Assembly: GCA_022361155.1 (NCBI GenBank)
Contig: JAKSBK010000382.1
Coordinates: 1 to 38,580, forward strand
Source of the DNA: Pseudomonadota bacterium
Lineage (GTDB): Bacteria; Myxococcota_A; Polyangia; Polyangiales; JAKSBK01
Direction of reading: 5' to 3'
DNA length: 38,580 nt
Notes under the pieces: model-generated
What the model was told of the DNA's origin: nothing
Seen by the model: the letters and a program-made list of their open reading frames with translations, nothing else
The model's database searches: none
Program-made: the position numbers and the translations under genes
Shown here: piece after piece, positions 23,818 to 33,463 of the stretch
Numbering within the stretch: position 1 is the first letter of the stretch
Layout of the letters: each line of letters starts with the position of its first letter

Positions 23818-26800
23818 TCAACCCGCGTCCGCGGTGGCCACTTCGCCGAGCAGCTCACCCGGATCGGTCGGCAGATGCCTGGCCTCGGCGCGAACGCGCA
23901 GTGCTGCGGCTTCGGCGTGCTCGCTTGCCCCGCCCGCGCGCTCGAGCCAACCCTGTTTCAACTGGGGCACGATGACCGAGGCGGCCGTAGCCGCCGTCGA
24001 AGCCGCCAGTGCAATGGCCCAACCGACGGGATCCAAGGGTTTACAGCCGAACATGCGGCTGAGCCCCGGGGTCTGCACCACGGCCGCGAGCGCAAGGGCG
24101 GAACCGAAACTGGTCGCGACTACGGGCAGGCTTGCACCACCCGAGATCAGGGTCTGACCGAGCTGCGTGCCCACCAAAGCAGTGAGCCCGATGGTACGCG
24201 CCCGCGCCTGCCTGCCCGTGAGACGACCCATCAGCCAGGCGCTGCCGGCGCCGGCTGCCGTGACCAGGGCCCGCGCGGCGATGTCGCGGTCGAGCGACTC
24301 GCCCAGCGAGGCGTCGGGGCCTTCGTTGGCAAGCGATTCCAGTCGGGTCCGTTCCGGAGGCCGCAGGGCGATCGCCATGGCCGGGGCCACGTCGGTGAGC
24401 AGGTTGACCAGCAGCAGCTGCCGGGCATTGAGCGGTGGCCTGCCGTCCACCAAGCCGCCGAGCAGCGTGAAGCCGATTTCGCCAAGGTTGCCGCCGATCA
24501 GTATGGAAACCGCATCGCGCACGCAGCTCCACATGGCGCGTCCCTCGATGATGGCTTCCACCAGGGTTTCGATGCGATCGTCGGTGAAGATCACGTCTGC
24601 AGCGCCCCGCGCTGCGGTCGTGCTGTGCTCACCCACGGCCACCCCCACGTTGGCGAGGCGGATGGCAGGGGCGTCGTTGGAGCCATCACCTGCCATGGCC
24701 ACGGTATGACCGGTGCGCTGCAACGTGCGCACCACACGCACCTTTTGCGATGGAGTGACCCGGGCGAACACCGAGATGCGCGGCATGCGGGCCTCGAGCT
24801 CCTCGTCGCCCAGATGGTTGAGCTCGGAGCCCGTGAGCACCGAGCCGTCCCGCAGCAGATCGAGCTCCGCAGCGATCGCCTCGGCCGTGGACGGGTGGTC
24901 GCCGGTCAGCATGATGGTGCTGATGCCTGCGCTGCGCAGTCCCCTTATGGCTTGAGCTGCGGTGGGCCGCACCGGATCGTGGAATGTGATGTAGCCGTGA
25001 AACGTCAGGTGCCCAAGATCGCCGGGGTCGAGCTCGTGGGTCGGCCCGGCAGCGCGCTCGGCCACCGCCAGTACGCGCAGCCCTTGGCGCGCCAAGCGGT
25101 CCGCCTCCAGTGCCAGCTCTTTTCGTGCGGCTTGGTCGAGCACGACCCCGGCGCCCCAGTGGGTGCAGCGCGGAAGCACGACCTCGGGAGCACCCTTGAC
25201 GCTCAGCAAGGCCCCGTCCGGTGTGCGGCCGAGGGCACCGTGGTAGCTGCGCTCCGACTCGAAGGAGAGCTCCGCCACGCGCTCCCAGCCGGGGCGAGTC
25301 GTGGAGGCATGCACGTCCACGCCCTCCGCTCCACGCCTTAGCGCGGCGTCGGTGGGATCGAGCGGGCCTGCAAGATCACCATCCGAAGTAGCGCGAAGGG
25401 CCGCCGAGAGCGCGGCGACATGTGTGACACCGAGCTCGCCCAGCCGCTCGTCATGGCGCCCGTCCGAAACGGAGCACAGCTCGATCTGGCCGTGGGTCAA
25501 CGTGCCCGTCTTGTCCAGGCACAGCACGTTCACCTGCCCGAGCGCCTCGATGCAGCGGTGGTTGCGCACCAGCGCACCGCGCCTTGATAGACGCTCTGCC
25601 GCAGCGAGCTGCGCCGCCGTGGCAAGCAGCGGCAGCCCCTCGGGCACCGCGGCGATGGCGAGGCTGACTGCGGAGCCCACCAGATCTTCCAGTTTGCGGC
25701 CGCGAAGCAAGCCGCTGCCGACCACCCCGATTCCGGCCCCGATCGCCACCGGTCCGGTCAGGCTCATCAGCGACCGCAGCCGCTGCTCGACCCCTCCCTG
25801 GCTGGGCTGGCGTTTCGCGGTCAGCGCCCCGCGGCGGGCTTCGGTGTCTTCCGCGGTCGCGACCACCACCGCGGTCGCATGTCCGGCCACGAGCGCCGTG
25901 CCCTCGTACAGCATCGATCTACGATCGGGGATATGCGGCTCGAAGGACGGCTCCGGCCCCTTGCGCACCGGCAGCGACTCCCCGGTGAGGCTCGACGCAT
26001 CCACCTCGAGCGACGAGGCTCGCAGGATGCGGCAATCTGCCGGCACCACATCGCCGGCTGCCAGGCTCACGACGTCCCCGTGCACCAAGTCCTGCGTCAG
26101 GGCCTGACGCACAGCACCCTCACGCCTCACCGTGACCTTGCGCTGGGCGTGACGAAAGAGGTGACGGATGGCGCGTTCGGTCCGGTAGCGCTGCGTGCCG
26201 CCAACGAGCGCGTTGATGGCCACCACGCCGCCCACCATGGCCGCATCGCCCACCGAGCCGACCGCCGCGGACAAGCCCGCGCCCGCGGCAAGCAACGGCG
26301 CGAGCGGGTTGAACAGCTCGTCCGTGCACGCCTCGGCGAACTCGACCACGGCAGAGCGCTTGTCCGCCACCGGAAGCCGGCGTCTGCGCGCGTCCTGATC
26401 GGACAGCCCCCGCTCGCTCGTGCGCAGGCGCGCCAGTACGCCTTCCGTGCTGAGCGCGTGCCAGGGAGTCGGATCGCGCGGGGCTCTCAGGCGCCGCGTG
26501 CGCAAAGCATACGAGTTGCGAACGCCGTTGCCCATGGCAAGCAGGGTCGCGGTGTTCACCACGAACAGCACGCGCCTCATCGGCATGGGCAGCAGGCCGC
26601 CCGCGGAAACGATCATACCTACGGTCGCGGCACCCAGCGCCACGTATACGCTTTGCTTCGAAACTGCGCGCGCAGTAACGAAGGCTTCGAGCAGGAAGCG
26701 CACGTCCGACAGATCGTCGCCGCACACCAAATGGGCGCCCCACGGTGCCGGGCCTGCGCGCCGGTGCAGCCCGATTCCACAGTCAGCCGTGGTGAACTCC

Positions 26801-28290
26801 TTCATCGCCCCCGACCCGACGAGCGCCACGCAGCGTCCCTCTTGCTGCAGCCGGCGGATGCCGGAATCCAGGCCTTCGCTTTCCGTGATCACGTCGTCGG
26901 TGTCGAGCTCCTCGAGCTGCGTCTCGTCGTCGCAGGCGATGACTACTCGGATTCCCGCTTCGTGCGCGGCGTCTATCAGCTCCTGCACGCCGGTCTGGGG
27001 CAGGACATCCACGTCGACCAGCGCCGTGATCTCGTCCTCGTGCCACAAGGCCAGCACCAGGGCGCCACGGTCCGAGAGCTCCTTGGAACGGGCCTCGAGC
27101 TCCGAGCCGAGCGGGGCATCGAGAAGCTCGGGTGGTCCGAGCCTGAAACGTCCGTCGCTCTGCACCTGAACCGGATGGTTCGGATCAAACAGCTCCATCG
27201 CCTTTCTGCGTGCCGTTTCCGCGTCGATGCGCCCATTGGCCACCAGGTCACGACCGACTGCAAAGGTCTTGCTTGTGACCAGGGCACCCTGCAGCACCAG
27301 GACGCCGACACGGTCGAAACGCCGCAGCACCTCGGGATCCCTCACCAGGATGTTGCGGCTGGCCAAGACCGAGGCCAGCTCCGCACAGAAGACGTCCCTG
27401 CCGAGGCGCGCGGGTCTCGGTAGGCCGCCGAAGAGCGCGGCCGCGGCGTGCTGAAAGCTGCGCGTCATCAGAAGGCTGAGCCCGAACCCGCCCAGCGACA
27501 CGAACATGGCGCGGTCGGCGTATTCCTCGACCGGTCCTCGCGGCAGCTCCACCGGGCGCCGTGGCGCTTCGATGCTCACCTCGCTCTGGTCGACGGGTCT
27601 CGGGCACAGCTGAGGCTCACGGCGATCCCACACCCGGCGCCGCGACTCGATCTCGCGCAGCAGCATCGCCTTGTGGACAGCATCGACCAGGCAGGCAAGC
27701 GGTCTTTGGGCAACGCTCTGGGCAGCCGCGAGTCCAAGGTTGAGCACCAGCTCCGCGCGCTCCCTGCCGATGCTCTCCTCGAGCCGCACGCGCAGACGTG
27801 GAACACCTTTTACGACCGACAGCACCGCGGAGCTGTTGGTTGCCACAGCCGGGGGCTTGAAGGGCGTGATCCGAAGCAGCGAGCCCAGCGCGACCCCCAT
27901 CAGATCGGCAGCGAGCTGTACGCTCATCTGCAGCTCGGGCTCCACGTCCGCTGGATGACTTGGTCCGTCGCTCGTGAAGCTCTGGGCCCCGGCCGCCCGC
28001 TCGGCGTCGTCGACCAGCCGGACGAGCTCGCCGCGCGTGTAGACGTGAGCATCGAAGGCGATCACGACGCGGCGCGTGCTCGGGTTGACTTCCACCCAGT
28101 GGACACGCTCCAGCTGTCCGATCGACTGCGTAACCTGCAACCTGAAGCGCTCCAATTTGTCTGCGTTCAGTGCCTTGTACTCGATGTGCATGTGCGTCGG
28201 GCTGCTCCAGCAGCGCCGCGATCGCGGCGCGAAAAGGCCGGCGGCGTTGCGGATCGCGGTGGAAAGGCCTGACGAGAAGAAGAGACTCAT
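23818..28290 (-). CDS. CtpI/CtpH-like giant P-type ATPase: degenerate ATPase half fused to an active half
   Basis: 1490 residues, far longer than ordinary P-type ATPases (about 700-1000). The N-terminus (RRCWSSPTHMHIEYKAL and on to about 100) is HMA-like but lacks CxxC. Residues about 300-590 form a degenerate ATPase module: VLVLQGALVT (about 331-340) stands where DKTGT should be, with Gln in place of the phosphorylated Asp, and VGSGAMKEFTT (about 491-501) stands where GDGxNDAP should be. From about 610 on a complete type II-like ATPase follows: TGES (769-772), PEGLP (883-887), CLDKTGTLTHGQ (Asp926), MLTGDHPSTAEAIA and MAGDGSNDAPAIRLAN, with C-terminal helices ending near VIVPQLKQGW. The overall architecture recalls mycobacterial CtpI/CtpH, whose ions are not firmly known. 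The transported cation is therefore undetermined. The first ATG (28290) is supported because residues 20-35 already resemble that family. Confidence 0.9.
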   Translation of the reverse strand: MSLFFSSGLSTAIRNAAGLFAPRSRRCWSSPTHMHIEYKALNADKLERFRLQVTQSIGQLERVHWVEVNPSTRRVVIAFDAHVYTRGELVRLVDDAERAAGAQSFTSDGPSHPADVEPELQMSVQLAADLMGVALGSLLRITPFKPPAVATNSSAVLSVVKGVPRLRVRLEESIGRERAELVLNLGLAAAQSVAQRPLACLVDAVHKAMLLREIESRRRVWDRREPQLCPRPVDQSEVSIEAPRRPVELPRGPVEEYADRAMFVSLGGFGLSLLMTRSFQHAAAALFGGLPRPARLGRDVFCAELASVLASRNILVRDPEVLRRFDRVGVLVLQGALVTSKTFAVGRDLVANGRIDAETARRKAMELFDPNHPVQVQSDGRFRLGPPELLDAPLGSELEARSKELSDRGALVLALWHEDEITALVDVDVLPQTGVQELIDAAHEAGIRVVIACDDETQLEELDTDDVITESEGLDSGIRRLQQEGRCVALVGSGAMKEFTTADCGIGLHRRAGPAPWGAHLVCGDDLSDVRFLLEAFVTARAVSKQSVYVALGAATVGMIVSAGGLLPMPMRRVLFVVNTATLLAMGNGVRNSYALRTRRLRAPRDPTPWHALSTEGVLARLRTSERGLSDQDARRRRLPVADKRSAVVEFAEACTDELFNPLAPLLAAGAGLSAAVGSVGDAAMVGGVVAINALVGGTQRYRTERAIRHLFRHAQRKVTVRREGAVRQALTQDLVHGDVVSLAAGDVVPADCRILRASSLEVDASSLTGESLPVRKGPEPSFEPHIPDRRSMLYEGTALVAGHATAVVVATAEDTEARRGALTAKRQPSQGGVEQRLRSLMSLTGPVAIGAGIGVVGSGLLRGRKLEDLVGSAVSLAIAAVPEGLPLLATAAQLAAAERLSRRGALVRNHRCIEALGQVNVLCLDKTGTLTHGQIELCSVSDGRHDERLGELGVTHVAALSAALRATSDGDLAGPLDPTDAALRRGAEGVDVHASTTRPGWERVAELSFESERSYHGALGRTPDGALLSVKGAPEVVLPRCTHWGAGVVLDQAARKELALEADRLARQGLRVLAVAERAAGPTHELDPGDLGHLTFHGYITFHDPVRPTAAQAIRGLRSAGISTIMLTGDHPSTAEAIAAELDLLRDGSVLTGSELNHLGDEELEARMPRISVFARVTPSQKVRVVRTLQRTGHTVAMAGDGSNDAPAIRLANVGVAVGEHSTTAARGAADVIFTDDRIETLVEAIIEGRAMWSCVRDAVSILIGGNLGEIGFTLLGGLVDGRPPLNARQLLLVNLLTDVAPAMAIALRPPERTRLESLANEGPDASLGESLDRDIAARALVTAAGAGSAWLMGRLTGRQARARTIGLTALVGTQLGQTLISGGASLPVVATSFGSALALAAVVQTPGLSRMFGCKPLDPVGWAIALAASTAATAASVIVPQLKQGWLERAGGASEHAEAAALRVRAEARHLPTDPGELLGEVATADAG

Positions 28291-28381
28291 CGTGCGGTCA
28301 ATCTACCAGATGCCTTGTGCCGGTTCACCTTACTTCTGTAGTGGGTGACCCGCGCCGTTCAATCGCGCTACCCTACCCGCC

Positions 28382-28591
28382 ATGACGCGTGCGCGCGTGG
28401 TTCGGATCCGTGAGCCCGGAGAGCCGGAAGTCTTGGAGCTTGGCGAGCACGAGGTGCGAGCGCCCGGACCAGGTGAGCTTCGCGTGCTAGTCGCAGCGGA
28501 GCGTCGGGACCAGTCGCTGCCTTTTCCCCCCGACACGCTAGCCCGCACGGCCGCCCCACGGGCTCCGATCTGTTCACGGCTCGCGCTGTGA
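28382..28591 (+). pseudogene. N-terminal fragment of a zinc-type alcohol dehydrogenase/quinone oxidoreductase
   Basis: A 69-codon frame starts RVVRIREPGEPEVLELGE and continues APGPGELRVLVAAE, the standard N-terminus of NADPH:quinone oxidoreductase-like MDR proteins. After about 40 residues the similarity stops; where the family would read NxxDxxxRxG, the frame runs into unrelated Pro/Ala/Arg-rich sequence and ends. The remaining 270 or so residues of the family, including the nucleotide-binding fold, are absent. It is best read as a truncated relic. It is divergent from the P-type ATPase gene. Confidence 0.55.
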
Positions 28592-28779
28592 GCGAGGTGG
28601 GGTGGGCGCGGGTGCCTGGTCCTGATAAGCTCAGGGGGCCCGTCGCGCGAGGCCTCGCCGCCGAGGACGGCCATCTCCGGGAGGGGCGGGCAGTACGCAG
28701 CGCAGTGCGTGGCCTGCAAGACGCGCCTCGGGCTCGCTCAATCACCTGGTGCACGGGAACGGACGCTTCGAAGGAGATC

Positions 28780-29334
28780 ATGCAACGTCGCTACCTGCTC
28801 TGCTACCTGCTCTTGACGGCCGCCGGCGCCGCAGTCGCATCCTGCACGAACGACATGGGCGTCCCGGTCTACGTGGATGTCACGTACCAGCTGCGCTGCC
28901 GAAACGATTGTCTGGGCAAGCTCGAGGCGCCGCCGCGGCGCGTGCGTGGCCTGGACGATCAGACCGACCCAATTATCGACTGCTTCATCAGTGTTGGTGA
29001 GCTCACCTTCACTGCACAGCAGGGCGACGAGTACGGCATTCGTGTAGACAACAGCAACCTCGCGGGGCCGACACCCGATCGATGCCGTGTCACGGTCAGC
29101 GAGGGCGCCAACAGCTTCGAGGGCAGCTGCAGCGGCACGCCCCCTGCCCCGCCGCTGGTGCCCTGCCAGCTCAACATACTCCCCGACCCCAGCGGCGCAC
29201 TGCTTGGCTCGCTCCTCTGCGTTGACCTACCCCAGCGCCTACAGCCCTCGGAGGTGCGATCGCTGGAAGCACCCGGAAACCTCCCGGCGCCCCAGCCTGC
29301 CGCGTTCAACCTTCAGGGGTGCCGGCAGCTGTAA
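28780..29334 (+). CDS. Small lipoprotein, Cys-rich, unknown function
   Basis: 184 residues. The frame is open earlier, but ATG 28780 has AAGGAG three bases upstream and starts a clear lipoprotein signal, YLLCYLLLTAAGAAVASC, with VASC as lipobox. The mature part begins TNDMGVPVYVDVTYQL and has further cysteine pairs (LRCRNDC, DRCRVTV, GSCSG, VPCQL, GCRQL) that could form disulfides. The sequence has a beta-rich look with Pro-rich loops near the end. No family was recognised. It ends seven bases before the stop codon of the convergent GltJ-like gene, so transcription of the two may interfere. Confidence 0.75.
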   Translation: MQRRYLLCYLLLTAAGAAVASCTNDMGVPVYVDVTYQLRCRNDCLGKLEAPPRRVRGLDDQTDPIIDCFISVGELTFTAQQGDEYGIRVDNSNLAGPTPDRCRVTVSEGANSFEGSCSGTPPAPPLVPCQLNILPDPSGALLGSLLCVDLPQRLQPSEVRSLEAPGNLPAPQPAAFNLQGCRQL

Positions 29335-29341
29335 AACTTCC

Positions 29342-31153
29342 CTAGAGCCTAAAGGGGAACTGGATCTTGAATTCCGGTTTCTTGAACTTGGGGAACCGGG
29401 CCTTGCGCACAGCCCGAGCAATGCAGGAGCCCGCCCTTGTACCCGCGTAGTCGCCGGATACCTTGGCGCTCCGGACACGCCCGTTGCTGCCAGAGACGGT
29501 GATGGTGGTCATCGCGACCCCGTGTTCGGACTTGCTGCAGTTCTTCACCGAGCGCTGTACAGCTCGAAGCGCCTTCATGACTTGGTCGCGCGACGGTGTT
29601 TCAGGCAGGTTGCTCTCGGTCTTCACCTTGACGGGTTTGCGCTTCGTTGTGAGCGGGTCGGGCACGCCTCCGACCGCTTGCTCCAACAGGTCGTCGATCG
29701 AGCCGCTCGCCGCTTTCTTCTTGGGCTTGGCCGCGGCTTTCTGCACGGGACGGGTGCGGCTAGCACGCCGCTGCTTCGGCTTGGGCTCGGGGGCGACCTT
29801 CTTCGGTCGCTCTTGCCTGGAGGATCGGGCCTTGCGGCTGCTGCGTGTGTCGCGCCGCCGGGCCGAACGCCGCTCGTGCGAGCCGGCTTGCTGTGACGGT
29901 TTTGGTTGGGGCTTGCGAGCCACCGGCTCCGGTTCGGGGGCTGCTGCACCCGGGGGCTCAGCCTGCGTCGGCTTCGCTGTGGGGGAAGCCGCAGCAGGGG
30001 AAGCCGCAGTCTGCTCCGAAGCGGCCCCGGTGGTTGGTTTCGAGTCGCTGCGATGCGCGCTCGGGGGTGGCGAGCTTGGCAACACGCTGCGTGCCGCGGG
30101 CGCCTCCTCCTTCAGGAGCATCATTCCGCCAACGACCGCCGCTGCGAGGATGGCGAAGCCTCCCAGGATAGCCACGATGAGCGTCTTGCTCGTGCCCTCG
30201 CCTTCGGGCACCTGGCCGGCGCTCATGGGCGAGCCCAAGGCGCCAAAACCACCTCCGCCCGAGCCCATCAGCAGATCGTCTACCTGAGGGGACTGGCCGT
30301 TGGGGCCATCTGTGCCGCTGCCGGCAGCTTGCGCGAGCGCCCGGATGTCGATCAGACCCGAGGCCTCGCCCTGTGCGAAGCCGGCGTCCTCGCTGGGGGG
30401 TGCGCTTGCGGCGTCGCTGGGGGCCGCCGAGCCGGCGCCGGTCGCCAAGGCCTGCAGGTTGCCCAGCGAAAAAAGGACCGAGTTCTCGTTGCGCGCGCCG
30501 GTCATCGCCTGTTCGGCGGTGACGCGCGGCCCTGCGGCCTGTGGCTGGCTCGCCCTTGCCAACGGGCCGGCTGCGGCCGGGCTCGCAAACAGGTCAGCGC
30601 CCGGACCCGCGGCAGCCACCTGGCCGAAGGGGCTGGACTCCGCTGCCGCGGCGTCTCCAAAGGGCGAGCTCGCGTCGCCTGCGAAGGGATCGGCTCCCAT
30701 GGAAGGCGGTTCCGCGGCGAAGTCATCTTGCTCAGCAGGGGCCGCGGCAGGCTCGGGCTGCGCGGATGCAGCGGCGCTGCTCGCGGCGCTGGGGGGGGCC
30801 TGCCCTGTCACCAAGCTGACCAGCTCGGCGCTGTCGCGGGCGGGCACCCAATCGTCCAGACCGTCTCGCCACACGTAGGCATCCCAATCGATGGTGTGCG
30901 CGGCCAGCAACTCCGCTAATTGTGTGTGCGTGTACGGTCCCTGTTGCTCACCGGCGATGACGATATGCCAGATGGCGTCGGGGGGTGGCGCGGCGATCGG
31001 CGGTTGCTGCACAGCTGCCGCCTCAGCGGGCTGGTCACCTCGGATGGTCAACACCTCGCTGCAGCGCTTGCAGCGAATCCGGAAGATCTTTCCCGCGACC
31101 TTTTCGTCGGCGATCGAGTATTTCGCTCCGCAGCTATCGCAGACGATTTTCAT
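29342..31153 (-). CDS. AgmX/GltJ-like protein: zinc ribbon, GYF_2, one helix, TonB-like C-terminus
   Basis: 603 residues. The N-terminus is a MJ0042-type zinc ribbon, CDSCGAKYSIADEKV then RCKRCSEVLTI (Cys5, 8, 28, 31). A GYF_2 domain follows at about 62-108 (WHIVIAGEQQGPYTHTQLAE, then DGLDDWVPARDS). A long Ala/Pro-rich linker leads to a single transmembrane helix (about 333-357, VAILGGFAILAAAVVGGMML). The periplasmic part is Lys/Arg/Pro-rich and ends in an AgmX/PglI-type C-terminal domain (SRDQVMKALRAVQRSV and on to IQFPFRL). In Myxococcus the same domain order is found in GltJ (AgmX), an inner-membrane part of the gliding machinery whose zinc ribbon and GYF domain contact MglA. No other glt genes are here, so a gliding role is only inferred. 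AGGA lies five bases before the ATG. Confidence 0.85.
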   Translation of the reverse strand: MKIVCDSCGAKYSIADEKVAGKIFRIRCKRCSEVLTIRGDQPAEAAAVQQPPIAAPPPDAIWHIVIAGEQQGPYTHTQLAELLAAHTIDWDAYVWRDGLDDWVPARDSAELVSLVTGQAPPSAASSAAASAQPEPAAAPAEQDDFAAEPPSMGADPFAGDASSPFGDAAAAESSPFGQVAAAGPGADLFASPAAAGPLARASQPQAAGPRVTAEQAMTGARNENSVLFSLGNLQALATGAGSAAPSDAASAPPSEDAGFAQGEASGLIDIRALAQAAGSGTDGPNGQSPQVDDLLMGSGGGGFGALGSPMSAGQVPEGEGTSKTLIVAILGGFAILAAAVVGGMMLLKEEAPAARSVLPSSPPPSAHRSDSKPTTGAASEQTAASPAAASPTAKPTQAEPPGAAAPEPEPVARKPQPKPSQQAGSHERRSARRRDTRSSRKARSSRQERPKKVAPEPKPKQRRASRTRPVQKAAAKPKKKAASGSIDDLLEQAVGGVPDPLTTKRKPVKVKTESNLPETPSRDQVMKALRAVQRSVKNCSKSEHGVAMTTITVSGSNGRVRSAKVSGDYAGTRAGSCIARAVRKARFPKFKKPEFKIQFPFRL

Positions 31154-31652
31154 GTTTCCTGAGTCCTTTTCTGGGGAGGTGGCCGCTCGGAGGCATGCGG
31201 TACAAAGTACCTGTAATCATCAACAGTAAAGCCTCCATACGACCGGATCAATCAAACGTAGAGCGCCCGGCCGCGCCAACCCGCGCTCGAGGGCGCGATC
31301 GCAAGGAGCGCGCCCGTTGACTGCCCCCAAAGAATGGATGCCGCCAGAGAAGTCCAGCGCCGCCATCGTGGTCGTCCATCTGAAAGCGAAGGTGCCTCAC
31401 GAGCCTGCGGCGTTCTTACCACAAAAACCTACAGATGCGAGACCCCACACCCCAGTCCGCTTGGCCCTGCGAGGCGGGCCTCGACCAGTCGAAGCCGCTG
31501 GCGGCAGCGCCCGGCAAGAAGGAGGTGCCTCATCGGCCGGCCGAGCGCGAGCTCGGGACCATGTGGGGCGGGCCGGTGGCTCGGCTGTTGCCAATACACC
31601 CGGTCCCCAATACACCCAAGGGGAGCCGCAAGCCGGTGACCGATGCGGGCCC
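31154..31652. other. 499-bp stretch without a convincing gene
   Basis: The stretch lies between etfA and the GltJ-like gene, both on the minus strand. Several short frames exist on both strands but none has a good start site or recognisable sequence. It holds a perfect inverted repeat GGTAC-AAA-GTACC at 31199-31211 inside the least GC-rich part (31195-31262), which is the likely promoter region of the GltJ-like gene. A short direct repeat CCAATACACCC occurs near 31590-31620. Nothing else was recognised. Confidence 0.5.
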
Positions 31653-32633
31653 TTAGCTCTTGAGCGCCTTGACGGCCTCGGTCAACTCCCCCACTACGTC
31701 GAACAAGTCCGCGCAAAGGAAGTAATCGGCCACCTGAGCGATGGGTGCCTCTCGATCCTTATTGATTGCCACGATGACCTTCGAGCCGCTCATGCCGGCC
31801 AAATGCTGGATAGCCCCGCTGATGCCCACGGCCACGTAGAGGTCGGGGGCGACCACCTTGCCGGTCTGTCCCACCTGTAGGTCACCGGGCACGTATCCGG
31901 CGTCGCACGCAGCGCGCGACGCGCCCATGGCGGCGCCGAAGGCATCGACCAGCGGCTCGAGCACGCTGGTGAAGTTGTCCGCGCTCTTCAGAGCCCGCCC
32001 GCCCGAGACCACGACCCTGGCCTCGGTCAGCTCGGGCCTGGCGCTCTTGACCGATTCGATGCCGATGAACTCGACACGTTCGGCCGCAGCGTCGGTCTGG
32101 ATCGGGGTCTGCTGCACCGGGCTCGCCGAGGCTGTTGCCTGGGCCGGGGCGAACTCGGACTGGCGTACGGTTACGACCTGGACGCCGCTGCGCAACCTGA
32201 GCGTTGCCAGCACGTTGCCGGCGTACATGGGCCGGCGGTAGGTGAGCCTGCCGTCTTCGATGCCGATAGCTACCACATCGCTCGCAATACCCGCCCCAAG
32301 CCGGGCTGCCACGCGTGGCATGAGGTCCTTGCCGTAGGTGCTGGCGCAGGCCACCAGTACCGCGTAGCCGCCCGTGCGCGTGACCTCGGCGACGGTCGGG
32401 GCATACGCCTCGGCGCAGTACCCTCCGGCCAGCTCTGCGACCAGGACCTTTTCGGCCCCGTACGCTGCGAGCGCCGGGGCGGCGCTCGACGCGCCTTCCC
32501 CGACCGCCAGCACGTCGTAGGATCCACCTGTCTGTTCAGTTATGGAACGCGCGGCGCTGATAGCCGACAACGTATGGCTGCGAACGTTTCCATCCAGCAG
32601 CTCGGCCGGGACCAGGACTTTGGTCATCGTCAT
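31653..32633 (-). CDS. etfA: Electron transfer flavoprotein, alpha subunit
   Basis: 326 residues. The FAD-binding C-terminal domain carries the family signature [20 protein letters not shown], followed by GAIQHLAGM and [11 protein letters not shown]. The N-terminal domain ([13 protein letters not shown] and on through [15 protein letters not shown]) is also typical. With EtfB it forms a soluble heterodimer that accepts electrons from acyl-CoA and related dehydrogenases and passes them to ETF:quinone oxidoreductase. ATG 32633 is preceded by AAGGTGAT and overlaps the etfB stop in an ATGA arrangement, so translation is coupled. No acyl-CoA dehydrogenase or ETF-QO gene is adjacent. The extended upstream frame belongs to etfB antisense phase and is not used. 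Confidence 0.95.
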   Translation of the reverse strand: MTMTKVLVPAELLDGNVRSHTLSAISAARSITEQTGGSYDVLAVGEGASSAAPALAAYGAEKVLVAELAGGYCAEAYAPTVAEVTRTGGYAVLVACASTYGKDLMPRVAARLGAGIASDVVAIGIEDGRLTYRRPMYAGNVLATLRLRSGVQVVTVRQSEFAPAQATASASPVQQTPIQTDAAAERVEFIGIESVKSARPELTEARVVVSGGRALKSADNFTSVLEPLVDAFGAAMGASRAACDAGYVPGDLQVGQTGKVVAPDLYVAVGISGAIQHLAGMSGSKVIVAINKDREAPIAQVADYFLCADLFDVVGELTEAVKALKS

Positions 32634-33463
32634 ATCACCTTGGCTTCGTTGTGCAGCCGGTCGACGAGCTCCGTCACGCTGTCCACAAAAGCCACCTTGC
32701 CTCCGCGTGCTGCCGGCAGCTCGAAGCGAAGGTACTCGGAAGCGGGGGTCGGATCGATGCCGAGCGCGGCGAGCTCGAGCTGCTCGAGGGGTTTCTTCTT
32801 GGCCTGCATGATGCCCTTGAGCGATGCGTAGCGCGCACCTTCGTTGTATCGGTGCTCCTCCGGTGTGACTCCGTTGCCGACTGCAGTGGGCGTGACGATT
32901 CGCAGGTCTACGGTTACGACCGCCGGACATTGCACCTTGAGGGTGAGCACGCCCGTATCCACCTCGCGCCCCACCGTGAGCGACTTGCCGTTGTCTTCGG
33001 TGCGCACCGACATGGCGAAGGTTGCCATGGGCCAGCCGAGCAGCTCGGCGAGCATCTGGCCAACCGCGTTCGAGTCACCGTCGACCGCCTGTTTGCCCAT
33101 AAGCACCAGCTCCGGCTGCTCTCGCTCCACCAGCGCCCTGAGCGCGCGCGCAACGACCCACGAATCGAGGGCGTCGTCTTCGGCCAGCGCCAGGATGGCT
33201 CTGTCGGCGCCCATCGCGAGGGCTTGGCGCAGGCTCGCGGCGACTTCGGCAGGCCCCAGCGACACCACGACCGTCTCGCCGAGCTGCTCCCGGGTCGCCG
33301 CGTTTTCGTTGAGCCTGAGCGCAGCCTCCACGGCATACTCATCAAAGGGGTTGAGCTTCCATTCCAGACCCTCCGACGTGACTCGCGTGGCGTCCTTTTC
33401 GACCTTCACCTTGTTTGCATTATCCGGATCGCATACGCGTTTGAGCGAGACCAGTATTCTCAC
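32630..33463 (-). CDS. etfB: Electron transfer flavoprotein, beta subunit
   Basis: 277 residues. The start ILVSLKRVCDPDNANKV, the WKLNPFDEYAVEAALRL motif, the AMP-binding region LVLMGKQAVDGDSNAVGQ and LGWPMATFA all match EtfB. It binds AMP and forms the other half of the ETF heterodimer. The start is GTG 33463, with AGGAG just upstream. The stop overlaps the etfA ATG by four bases. The pair stands alone, so it probably serves several dehydrogenases encoded elsewhere. The 123-bp gap to the upstream M16-like gene should hold the promoter. Confidence 0.95.
   Translation of the reverse strand: MRILVSLKRVCDPDNANKVKVEKDATRVTSEGLEWKLNPFDEYAVEAALRLNENAATREQLGETVVVSLGPAEVAASLRQALAMGADRAILALAEDDALDSWVVARALRALVEREQPELVLMGKQAVDGDSNAVGQMLAELLGWPMATFAMSVRTEDNGKSLTVGREVDTGVLTLKVQCPAVVTVDLRIVTPTAVGNGVTPEEHRYNEGARYASLKGIMQAKKKPLEQLELAALGIDPTPASEYLRFELPAARGGKVAFVDSVTELVDRLHNEAKVI

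Noticed and set aside
25879-27423. 514-codon plus-strand frame opposite the P-type ATPase gene
   Set aside because: No family resemblance, whereas the minus strand has a full set of P-type ATPase motifs.
31435-31656. 73-codon plus-strand frame in the gap before etfA
   Set aside because: No ribosome site, no family resemblance, and it overlaps the 3' end of etfA.
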